Shown one piece after another: positions 26,956 to 34,109 of a stretch of DNA of 64,000 bases. Source of the DNA: Rhizobium leguminosarum bv. trifolii WSM1325 (lineage in GTDB: Bacteria > Pseudomonadota > Alphaproteobacteria > Rhizobiales > Rhizobiaceae); NCBI GenBank assembly GCA_000023185.1, contig CP001623.1:372001-436000 (forward strand), written 5' to 3'. The number at the start of each line of letters is the position of its first letter. The stretch's first letter is position 1. Below the pieces are notes generated by a model that saw nothing but the letters and a program-made list of their open reading frames with translations, searched no databases and was not told the origin of the DNA. The position numbers and the translations under genes are program-made.

Positions 26956-27954
26956 ATGGAATTCAAACATCAGCCGACGGTAACGCTTGCCGAAGTCGCG
27001 GAAACCGCCGGTGTCGGCGAGAGCACGGTGTCGCGCGTGCTGCGCAACCATGGTTCGTTTTCCGACAAGACGCGCGAGCGGGTGATGGCCGCCGTCGAGC
27101 AACTGGGCTATGTGCCGAACCGGATCGCGGGAACGCTTGCCTCCACCGGTTCGCGTCTTGTCGCCTTCGTCATTCCCTCTTTGTCCAACATCGTCTTTCC
27201 CGATGTGCTGCGCGGTGCCAGTGCCGTTCTGGAGGAAAACCGGTATCAGGCGGTTTTCTCGGTGACCGACTATGATCCGGGCAAGGAAGAAGCGCTCGCC
27301 GCTGCGATGCTTGCCTGGCGGCCGGCGGCGGTCATGCTGGCGGGGTGCGAGCATAGCGAGGGCACGGTGAAGATGCTGCGCGCCAGCGGGTGCCGGGTCG
27401 TCGAACTGCTGGATCTGGACGGTGATGCTCTCGATATCGCCGTCGGCTTCTCGAACCGCGCGGCCGGGCGGGAGAGCGCTGCCTTCCTGCTCAAGCGGGG
27501 GTATCGCCGGATCGGCTATGTCGGTCACGACCTGAACCGCGATACCCGTGCCGGCAAGCGTTTTTCCAGCTTTTGTGAAACGCTCGGCGCGCATGACGCC
27601 CCGCTCGTCGCCCGTGAAATTCTCGCCGGCGCTTCATCCGTGGAAAACGGCAGGCTGGGGCTGGAGCGGCTGCTTGCCCGGACGAGGGATCTCGATGCGG
27701 TTTATTTCTCCAACGACGACATGGCGCTGGGCGGCTATTTTCATTGTCTGGCCGAGGGGATAGCGATCCCCTCGAAGCTCGCCATTTTCGGCTATAACGG
27801 CCTCGATATCGGCCGGGCAACACCGCAACCCTTATCGACCATCCGAACGCCGCGTGTCGCGACCGGACAGATGGCCGCGCAGTTGGTCGTCACGAATGCG
27901 CCGCCGCAGGCCGTCGATCTCGGCTTTGAACTGATCGAAGGGGCAACCGCGTAA
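26956..27954 (+). CDS. LacI family regulator of threonate/erythronate catabolism
   Basis: A 332-residue LacI-type repressor: helix-turn-helix VTLAEVAETAGVGESTVSRVLRNHG, hinge helix region TRERVMAAVEQLGYVPNRIAGTLAS, and a periplasmic-binding-protein-like core starting VAFVIPSLSNIVFPDVLRGA. A GTG at 26953 precedes ATG 26956 directly; no strong ribosome site distinguishes them. It is divergent from ltnD-otnI-otnK and 16 bp before otnC, so it is transcribed with the decarboxylase. It most likely binds the three dyads upstream and is released by a tetronate or pathway intermediate. Confidence 0.9.
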   Translation: MEFKHQPTVTLAEVAETAGVGESTVSRVLRNHGSFSDKTRERVMAAVEQLGYVPNRIAGTLASTGSRLVAFVIPSLSNIVFPDVLRGASAVLEENRYQAVFSVTDYDPGKEEALAAAMLAWRPAAVMLAGCEHSEGTVKMLRASGCRVVELLDLDGDALDIAVGFSNRAAGRESAAFLLKRGYRRIGYVGHDLNRDTRAGKRFSSFCETLGAHDAPLVAREILAGASSVENGRLGLERLLARTRDLDAVYFSNDDMALGGYFHCLAEGIAIPSKLAIFGYNGLDIGRATPQPLSTIRTPRVATGQMAAQLVVTNAPPQAVDLGFELIEGATA

Positions 27955-27970
27955 TATTGGAGGAACTGTC

Positions 27971-28645
27971 ATGTCCGACGCGCGCCTGCGTGAGGAAATC
28001 TGCCGATACGGCCGCTCGCTGTTCGAGCGCGGGCTGACGCCTGGTTCATCGGGCAACATATCGTTGCGGCTGGAGGATGGCGGCTGGCTGGTCACGCCGA
28101 CCAACGCCTCGCTCGGCTTTCTCGACCCGGCACGGATCTCCAGGCTCGATGCCGAAGGCAGGCTCCTGTCCGGCGACAAGCCGACCAAGGAGATCCCGCT
28201 ACACACTGCCCTCTATGATACGCGCGGCAGTGCCCGCGCCATCGTCCATCTTCACTCCACCCACGCGGTGGCACTGACCATGCTGCCGGAGATCGATCCG
28301 CGCGCCGCCCTGCCGCCGATGACGCCGTATTATCTGATGCGCGCCGGCGAAACCGCGCTGGTGCCCTATTATCGTCCCGGCGATCCGGCGGTGGCCGACG
28401 CGATCCGCGGACTGGCGGGCAAGTATTCGTCAGTGCTTCTGGCCAATCACGGACCTGTTGTTGCCGGCGACAGCCTGGAAGCGGCGGTCTTTGCGACCGA
28501 GGAACTGGAGGAAACGGCGAAGCTCTATCTGCTGTTGCGCAACCTCAATCCCCGTTTCCTCAGCCCGGCGCAGGTGGCCGATCTCGTCAACACCTTCGGC
28601 CTCGACCTTCCGTCGCATCACGATGATGATCACGACGGCGATTGA
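27971..28645 (+). CDS. otnC: 3-oxo-tetronate 4-phosphate decarboxylase (class II aldolase family)
   Basis: A 224-residue class II aldolase/adducin-family enzyme. The zinc ligands are two His in IVHLHSTHAVALT and one in LLANHGPVVAG; GLTPGSSGNISLRL is the phosphate-binding entry. In this pathway it decarboxylates 3-oxo-tetronate 4-phosphate to dihydroxyacetone phosphate. It is preceded by GGAGG. It is separated from the other pathway genes by the LacI gene on the opposite arm, so the pathway is split between two divergent transcripts. Confidence 0.85.
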   Translation: MSDARLREEICRYGRSLFERGLTPGSSGNISLRLEDGGWLVTPTNASLGFLDPARISRLDAEGRLLSGDKPTKEIPLHTALYDTRGSARAIVHLHSTHAVALTMLPEIDPRAALPPMTPYYLMRAGETALVPYYRPGDPAVADAIRGLAGKYSSVLLANHGPVVAGDSLEAAVFATEELEETAKLYLLLRNLNPRFLSPAQVADLVNTFGLDLPSHHDDDHDGD

Positions 28646-28816
28646 AGGCGTCACTGCGCCGGCCGTTGACGGCGGGCAGGCGCACAACCTTCTGCCAAAC
28701 CCTGCTTTCGATACGATAGATTCTGCTTCCGATGGCGGCAATTCAGGCGAGCTGTGGGTGAAGCGGTCCCTATGATTGTGACACGTCCCCAGTTCCGATC
28801 GCTCAAGGATACTCAA

Positions 28817-29485
28817 ATGACGACGTTCCGTCCGAAATACATCACCTTCGACTGCTACGGCACGCTGACCAACTTTCAGATGGCGGAGGCGGCACGCGAT
28901 CTCTACGGCGAAGAGCTCGACGAGCCACGCATGGCGGAGTTCATCAAGAATTTCGCTGCCTATCGCCTCGACGAGATCATGGGCGACTGGAAACCCTATG
29001 CCGAGGTGGTGCACAATTCGCTCGAGCGGACATGCAAGCGCAACGGCGTGACATTTCGCGACGAAGCCGCCCGGATGGTCTATGAGCGGGTTCCGACCTG
29101 GGGGCCACATTCAGACGTCCCGGCCGGTCTCGCCAAGGTCGCCAAGGAAATCCCCTTGGTCATCCTCTCCAACGCCATGAATTCGCAGATCATGTCGAAC
29201 GTTGAAAAACTGGGCGCGCCCTTCCACGCGGTCTATACCGCCGAGCAGGCGCAGTCCTACAAGCCACGCTTCAAGGGCTTCGAATATATGCTCGATATGC
29301 TGGGCTGCGGGCCGGAAGACGTGCTGCATTGCTCGTCCTCCTTCCGCTATGACCTGATGTCGGCCCACGACCTCGGCATCAAGAACAAGGTTTGGGTCAA
29401 TCGTGGCCACGAGCCGGCCAATCCCTATTACGGCTATGTCGAAATTCCCGATATCTCGGGCCTGCCTGGCGTCGTCGGGCTCTGA
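28817..29485 (+). CDS. HAD hydrolase, haloacid dehalogenase type II
   Basis: A 222-residue HAD hydrolase. Motif I is ITFDCYGTLTNF with the nucleophile Asp, motif II is ILSNAM, motif III the Lys in SYKPRFKGFEYML and motif IV lies in CSSSFRYDLMSAHDLG. The start at 28817 has AAGGA upstream; the frame is open from 28754. It is 13 bp before the FAD oxidase and clearly co-transcribed. It resembles the dehalogenase-type gene at 20.4 kb (both share the KYxTFD entry), so the two may act on similar intermediates. Confidence 0.87.
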   Translation: MTTFRPKYITFDCYGTLTNFQMAEAARDLYGEELDEPRMAEFIKNFAAYRLDEIMGDWKPYAEVVHNSLERTCKRNGVTFRDEAARMVYERVPTWGPHSDVPAGLAKVAKEIPLVILSNAMNSQIMSNVEKLGAPFHAVYTAEQAQSYKPRFKGFEYMLDMLGCGPEDVLHCSSSFRYDLMSAHDLGIKNKVWVNRGHEPANPYYGYVEIPDISGLPGVVGL

Positions 29486-29498
29486 CGGAGAGACGCGG

Positions 29499-30773
29499 AT
29501 GTGGTTCGAATCCTACTGGCACGACACGGCACCAGCCTTTGCCGGCGGCGCTCAGGGCCCCGTCGAAGGACATTATGACGTCGCCATCATCGGCGCCGGC
29601 TTCACCGGGCTTGCCGCGGCGCGCCAGCTTGCAAAGGCCGGCGTCAAGGTCGTCGTGCTGGAGGCTGAACGGGTCGGCTGGGGGGCATCGGGGCGCAATG
29701 GCGGCCATCTCAACAACGGGCTCGCCCACAGTTTCCTGTCTGCCAAATCAGCACTCGGCGTGGAGCGGGCCGTCGCCCTCTACAAGGCGTTCGACGATTC
29801 CATCGACACGATCGAGGCGATTATCGCCGAAGAGGAGATCGACTGCAGTTTCCGCCGCGCCGGCAAGCTGAAACTTGCCTCCAAGCCGCAGCATTTCGAC
29901 GCCATTGCCCGCAATTTCGAGGCTGTTCACAGAGAAGTCGATCCCGACACGGCACTTCTGACGGCGAGTGACCTGAAAAGCGAGGTTGGGTCGCCCTTCC
30001 ATGGCGCCATGCTCTCGAAGAAAAGCGCGATGATGCATATGGGCTGCTATGTCGTGGGGCTCGCCACGGCGGCCGCGCGTCACGGCGCGACCATCTTCGA
30101 AAAGGCGGCCGTGACCGCCCACCGGCAGGGCAACGGCCGGCACAGCCTGACGACGGCACGCGGTACCGTCACCGCAGACCACGTGCTGGTCGCGACAGGC
30201 GCCTATACGCCGTCGCTTTTTAATTATTTCCGCCGCCGGATTATTTCCGTCGGCAGCTTTCTGATCGCCACCCGTCCGCTGACCGACGCCGAAATCGCCG
30301 CTACGATGCCGGGCAACCGGACCTGCGTGACGTCGATGAACATCGGTAATTATTTCCGGCTATCGCCGGACAAACGGCTGATCTTCGGCGGCCGTGCGCG
30401 ATTTTCCGCCACGTCGGATCAGCGCTCGGACGCAAGGAGCGGCGATATTCTGCGCGCCAGCCTTGCTGAAATCTTCCCGCAGCTTGCCGGCGTCGAAATC
30501 GACTATTGCTGGGGCGGGCTCGTCGACATGACGAAGGACCGCTATCCGCGCGCCGGCTATGTCGACGGTGTCTGGTATGCCATGGGCTATTCCGGCCACG
30601 GCGCCCAGCTCTCCACCCATCTCGGCATGATCACGGCCGACGCCATCCTCGGCAAGGCCGACCTTAATCCGATCAAGGGGCTCGACTGGCCCGCCGTCCC
30701 CGGCCATTTCGGCAAGCCGTGGTTCCTGCCGCTCGTCGGGCTCTATTACAAGACGCTCGATCGCTTCCAGTAA
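29499..30773 (+). CDS. FAD-dependent amine oxidoreductase (OrdL/PuuB-like)
   Basis: A 424-residue DAO-family flavoprotein. The N terminus has the SYWHDTAP motif common to gamma-glutamylputrescine oxidase-like proteins. The FAD site is VAIIGAGFTGLAAARQLAKAGVKVVV with GWGASGRNGGH after it, and the C-terminal half has GGRARFS and YAMGYSGHGAQLSTHLG. The start at 29499 has GGAGAG upstream. It would oxidise an N-substituted amine to an aldehyde. Polyamine or opine-like substrates are the usual ones, and the aminotransferase operon nearby fits such a diet, but the specific substrate is not shown. Confidence 0.87.
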   Translation: MWFESYWHDTAPAFAGGAQGPVEGHYDVAIIGAGFTGLAAARQLAKAGVKVVVLEAERVGWGASGRNGGHLNNGLAHSFLSAKSALGVERAVALYKAFDDSIDTIEAIIAEEEIDCSFRRAGKLKLASKPQHFDAIARNFEAVHREVDPDTALLTASDLKSEVGSPFHGAMLSKKSAMMHMGCYVVGLATAAARHGATIFEKAAVTAHRQGNGRHSLTTARGTVTADHVLVATGAYTPSLFNYFRRRIISVGSFLIATRPLTDAEIAATMPGNRTCVTSMNIGNYFRLSPDKRLIFGGRARFSATSDQRSDARSGDILRASLAEIFPQLAGVEIDYCWGGLVDMTKDRYPRAGYVDGVWYAMGYSGHGAQLSTHLGMITADAILGKADLNPIKGLDWPAVPGHFGKPWFLPLVGLYYKTLDRFQ

Positions 30774-30836
30774 CGGGCCGGATCAGTCCGATTGCCACTG
30801 TTCTAGGATTGCGATGAGCGCCCGCGCGGCGGTTAA

Positions 30837-31142
30837 CTACCTGGCCTCGCTGACGGGATAGATCCTGAAAATCCCAAGGCGGTTATCAGTCGTGATCGCT
30901 GCAATACCCGCCTCATATGCGGCGCGGACGATTGCCTCATGCAATTTCTCAGGCTCGCTCTCTCCGGTAAGGACCTCCAAACAGATGCTCACCGCCGTGA
31001 GAAATTCCTCACCGTCGTCGGTGGGCCATTCCTTCAGCAACAGTTGGGCAGCCTCGCGAGCGGTATGGATCACCTTGCGATCTTTCCCTTCCGCAAAAAC
31101 CAGAATTATCGTTGGGAAACTTTTGAACATATCGAATCTCAT
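30837..31142 (-). CDS. DUF982 protein
   Basis: A 101-residue protein that matches DUF982, a small family nearly confined to Rhizobiales: AREAAQLLLKEWP, the middle FLTAVSICLEVLTGE and EAIVRAAYEAGI. The start at 31142 has AGGGGG upstream. A C-terminal tail (residues 80-101) is longer than usual. It is the last gene of the unit that contains the ThiF and HExxH-like genes, 77 bp after the small protein gene. DUF982 has no known function. Confidence 0.75.
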   Translation of the reverse strand: MRFDMFKSFPTIILVFAEGKDRKVIHTAREAAQLLLKEWPTDDGEEFLTAVSICLEVLTGESEPEKLHEAIVRAAYEAGIAAITTDNRLGIFRIYPVSEAR

Positions 31143-31219
31143 TGCCCCCTGAACTCCGCGGGACGGCCAGTGCCAATGACGGGCCATGGTTTCGGACCGG
31201 GATTGGCCACACATGCTCG

Positions 31220-31468
31220 TCAACCATCTTCGGTGTCGTTTCGACAATCACGTCGCCTTTCTTCCCTTTGGTGGGAAGCAAGCTTGGCTTTTAGCTCGCG
31301 GGCTGCCGCCTCAAGAAGTCGCTTGAATTCTTCGGAGGTCACGCCATCCGCGCGCATCACCATGGCGATCAGTGGATCACCAAGAGCTTCGGTTATCGTC
31401 AGCTCATCGTTCTTTCCGGCAGTTGCCCCAACGGAGCAATGATATTCCGAGGAAAATAGCGCGATCAT
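31220..31468 (-). CDS. Unrecognised 82-residue protein encoded directly after thiF
   Basis: I do not recognise this protein. It starts at ATG 31468, 9 bp after the ThiF stop, with AAGG upstream; ATG 31474 is too close to that site. The N-terminal third is mixed and has a Cys (SEYHCSVGAT); the middle reads EALGDPLIAMVMRADGV; the rest is a long charged helix (SEEFKRLLEAAARELKAK) ending in a Cys-containing tail that stops at EDG. Its position right after an E1-like enzyme and its C-terminal glycine make it a candidate substrate or leader-type peptide, but it shows no beta-grasp pattern. It could also be a simple structural partner. Confidence 0.6.
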   Translation of the reverse strand: MIALFSSEYHCSVGATAGKNDELTITEALGDPLIAMVMRADGVTSEEFKRLLEAAARELKAKLASHQREERRRDCRNDTEDG

Positions 31469-31477
31469 GGACATACC

Positions 31478-32230
31478 TTACATTCGGGTTCTTTGGAGAG
31501 AGCGCAGCTTGGCCTGGTCGCCTTTGAGGTCCAATATCCATTGGCGTCCCCGGGCGAGCGAGTGTCTCGAAAGGCATTTTTGGACAATCTGCGACACGGC
31601 AAGGCCGGCGACCAATGGGCTGTCGACGGTAGCCTGCGGCGCGCGTAAGCCGTCGTCGGCCGTGACTTGGGTAGCGCAATGGCAGACGGAACATGCGTCC
31701 TCATGCACCAAGGCCAAAGGCCCTGCCATGCAATAGTTTGCAGAGCGGCCCAGATGCAGATGAGGCGGCAGGCCGGCTTCCAATGCCAGGCAGGCTGACA
31801 GGAGATCTTGGGTTGGACGAGAATCGCCGCCGGCGAGGATGAGGAACGGGTTATTGGCGTAGTTTGCGATTAACCGCAGCGCCGAGGCGCCTTCCGCAAA
31901 TTCCGGCAGCGCGAAGACAGTGGCCGAGAAACCCGCGGCCAGATGGGTCGCCAGCCTGTCCGTCTTCAGCCGGCCGAGATCAGCCTCGCATGCCCATGGG
32001 AGATGGTTCAAGTCGTTCTCATCGATACGATCCGCATCCACGAGAAGGAAACGACGCGCGCCGAGGGCCGCGAGCTGGATGGCGATCTGCGAGCCCAAGC
32101 CGCCGCATCCGATGATGACGAAGTCGATGTCGCCAAACAGTGCGATGTCGCGTTGCCGATAGCAAAGAGGCGCCAGGAAGGGGTCGTGATGATCGACTGC
32201 GGCGGGATCATATTCGTTCTTCGCCGGCAT
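31478..32230 (-). CDS. ThiF/MoeB/HesA-family E1-like adenylyltransferase
   Basis: A 250-residue E1-like protein. The ATP-binding Rossmann motif FVIIGCGGLGSQIAIQLA is followed by FLLVDADRIDENDLNH and DLGRLKTDRLATHL. Where ThiF and MoeB usually have NLNRQ, this has NDLNHL, so the conserved arginine is missing. One metal-type motif CSVCHC is present near the C terminus instead of two CxxC pairs. I prefer ATG 32230, with GGAGG 8 bases upstream. A longer form from ATG 32422, overlapping the previous stop, is possible, but that extra stretch contains a strong hairpin. It probably adenylates a carboxyl end; the target is unknown. Confidence 0.8.
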   Translation of the reverse strand: MPAKNEYDPAAVDHHDPFLAPLCYRQRDIALFGDIDFVIIGCGGLGSQIAIQLAALGARRFLLVDADRIDENDLNHLPWACEADLGRLKTDRLATHLAAGFSATVFALPEFAEGASALRLIANYANNPFLILAGGDSRPTQDLLSACLALEAGLPPHLHLGRSANYCMAGPLALVHEDACSVCHCATQVTADDGLRAPQATVDSPLVAGLAVSQIVQKCLSRHSLARGRQWILDLKGDQAKLRSLQRTRM

Positions 32231-32274
32231 ATCTGGAGCCTCCAACGAGACGACGAATGCAGGCCTGGTAACAT

Positions 32275-32327
32275 GGGGGCTCTGTTCCTCGACAGAATCG
32301 GCACTATTGCCGGTGAACAGAGCCCCC
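32275..32327. repeat. 13-bp inverted repeat (large stem-loop) ahead of thiF
   Basis: GGGGGCTCTGTTC at 32275-32287 is the exact reverse complement of 32315-32327. A second dyad (CGGCA at 299-303, TGCCG at 308-312 of 32 kb) sits in the loop. It lies in the 191 bases between the HExxH-like stop and the preferred ThiF start. No T-run follows, so it is more likely an RNA structure that affects stability or translation of thiF than a terminator. Confidence 0.65.
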
Positions 32328-32421
32328 CGGCCGCCCCGCCCCAGGCTGCGGGTGACAAGGTTCGGGAAGTCGACGGATACGCTGGCAGCCGCCGATAATC
32401 GTTTGGACCGATAATTGACCA

Positions 32422-33867
32422 TCACATCGCCTCCATCTCGCGGGGCGCAACTCCGCGGATCGTCGCGGCGTAGTGACCGTAATCCTCGCCCATCGCATAA
32501 TCGGGTGTCTTCACAATCACGTGGAATTTGCCGTCGTACCACAGGCTGACATTGTCGCCGCTGTCATCGATCTCTCGCCGGCCCATCCGAGGATCGATCG
32601 GCTCCTTGCCGCGCAGCAGCATCTGTCCGATATCCCAGGCTTGGCGATCGAGAACTCGCTGGCGCTCGGCAAGATGCGCCTGCCGGTGCGCAATGGGTTC
32701 TTCGGCAAGCAACTGGCTGACGAGGAACAAGATCCGACTACTCCAGGAAGGAATGGCGGCGATGTCTGGGAGGTCGAGGAGGACATCGCCGCCGAGACGT
32801 TCGATCCCTTTCCGAGCGATGTCGATAAGCGGGACTTGCCGCGCGGCATAGGCGATTATGAATGCCGCTTTCCGGGAGCGGCGCTTAAGATCCGCCTCGG
32901 TGGATAGGCATGCCATGCGCAAGGCGCACTCCCAGGGAATGGTGTAGGCCGTATGCAGGATGCTCTCGAGCGTCTGTAGGTCCTTCTTGTATGGGGAAAC
33001 ATATTGGAACTCGCCGGGCAGGGATGCCGCCGCCGAGGTCGTATAGAACCCGAGCAGGATATTCCCCGCCTCATGAAGCAGTTGGGCCGCTGTCGCGGCA
33101 TGATCGCCGACGCGTAATCTCTCGCTGGAAAGGACGATGAGCGCGCTGCCCGGCAATTCGTTCGAACTCGAAAAGGAGCACTGCGGTTCGCGCCGCACGC
33201 CAACGTAAAGCGTGTGCAGGCCGGCGATCAGACGCTGATGGCCATACTCGTCCAAGTCCGCGATCAATGCGAAGGCCTTCTCCAGATGGTCGGCGATTCG
33301 ATCCAATTGCGCATCGTCGGAGATCGGAAAGCCGGGCCGGGGATAGTCCGGCATGCATCGGCGCAGGAGGGCTTGCATGATACGGCTACGCGCCGGACTT
33401 TCGATGTGCATGAGGCCGATGCCGCAAGAGAGCCGGCACGCTGTCTGACGTTCGAGTTCAAGATCCGATGCGATCAGATCCGGCTGCAGATAGCGGCCGA
33501 CGACCTGCACATCGGGGCGGGCTGCCTGCCATTCCAGACTGCGCGCGAGCGCATCCATCCAGGCCGCAAGTACGGATGAACGGTAAGGGTCGGCGCGGAC
33601 CGGTCCGGCAACCGCTGGCGGAAGCTCCGGCAGGCGCGTGTATCGGCCATCTGCAAGGTCGGGGAAATAGCCTGACAGTGCCTCTACCCCAGCCGAACAA
33701 CCGGCGAGCTTCGAAGCCGCCGCAAGCGTGCGGCCATATTGGAAGCGTCGCTTCAAAAGGTTGCGTGTTGCCACGCGCTGGAGGGAGACGGAACTTGCCA
33801 TCAGGGGATTGCGCTTGAGCAGGAGGCGCGCCTCATCTGCCAACTGTTGTATGCGGGACGCGGACAT
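32422..33867 (-). CDS. Uncharacterised protein resembling HExxH-type peptide beta-hydroxylases
   Basis: A 481-residue protein from ATG 33867 (GGAGG upstream; the frame is open to 34005). The N-terminal 240 residues are unassigned and helical. Residues 262-315 resemble the HEXXH motif domain found with RiPP clusters: QLLHEAGNILLGFY, then YVSPYKKDLQTLESILHTAY, matching the family pattern of a metal motif followed by a Y-SPW-x-DPRPL...LHG segment. The motif here is H265-E266-A-G-N269, so the second His is replaced by Asn. There is no signal peptide. It heads the unit with thiF. The family call is from memory of the pattern and is moderate. Confidence 0.55.
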   Translation of the reverse strand: MSASRIQQLADEARLLLKRNPLMASSVSLQRVATRNLLKRRFQYGRTLAAASKLAGCSAGVEALSGYFPDLADGRYTRLPELPPAVAGPVRADPYRSSVLAAWMDALARSLEWQAARPDVQVVGRYLQPDLIASDLELERQTACRLSCGIGLMHIESPARSRIMQALLRRCMPDYPRPGFPISDDAQLDRIADHLEKAFALIADLDEYGHQRLIAGLHTLYVGVRREPQCSFSSSNELPGSALIVLSSERLRVGDHAATAAQLLHEAGNILLGFYTTSAAASLPGEFQYVSPYKKDLQTLESILHTAYTIPWECALRMACLSTEADLKRRSRKAAFIIAYAARQVPLIDIARKGIERLGGDVLLDLPDIAAIPSWSSRILFLVSQLLAEEPIAHRQAHLAERQRVLDRQAWDIGQMLLRGKEPIDPRMGRREIDDSGDNVSLWYDGKFHVIVKTPDYAMGEDYGHYAATIRGVAPREMEAM

Positions 33868-34021
33868 CGGCAGCCTCCGTGAGTTTGTCTTCGGGCGGAT
33901 CAAGGTTGCATCTCGGGCAAAAATGCCGGAGTTCGGGACGGCTTTGCCCGGCATCGGAACGTTGCGCGTCGTCGGTTGAGAGGCACTATTCCCCAAGGGC
34001 GTCATTGGCCCGCCAGTTTGG

Positions 34022-34054
34022 CGTTAAAAATCCGTAAAAATGACGTAAACAAAG
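34022..34054 (-). promoter_or_regulatory. Three 11-bp direct repeats, candidate SARP boxes
   Basis: Read on the minus strand, heptamers GTTTACG, TTTTACG and TTTAACG follow one another with 4-bp spacers, giving an exact 11-bp period (plus-strand units start at 34022, 34033 and 34044). SARP activators bind such heptamer direct repeats. They lie upstream of the HExxH-like gene and just past the terminator of the preceding unit. A similar pair precedes the SARP gene. Confidence 0.55.
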
Positions 34055-34057
34055 AAA

Positions 34058-34081
34058 AAGCCTCCTCGATCGAGGAGGCTT
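34058..34081 (-). terminator. Rho-independent terminator after the S8 peptidase gene
   Basis: A perfect palindrome with 12-bp arms (AAGCCTCCTCGA and its complement). On the minus strand it is followed by TTTTCTTTG. It closes the SARP-PAP2-peptidase unit and shows that the HExxH-thiF unit needs its own promoter. Confidence 0.85.
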
Positions 34082-34109
34082 AGAATTCTGGATAACGCAG
34101 CCGCAGCAG

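Noticed and set aside
32422..32542. Extending thiF upstream into the HExxH-like gene
   Set aside because: This part overlaps the preceding coding region and has no E1-type similarity.
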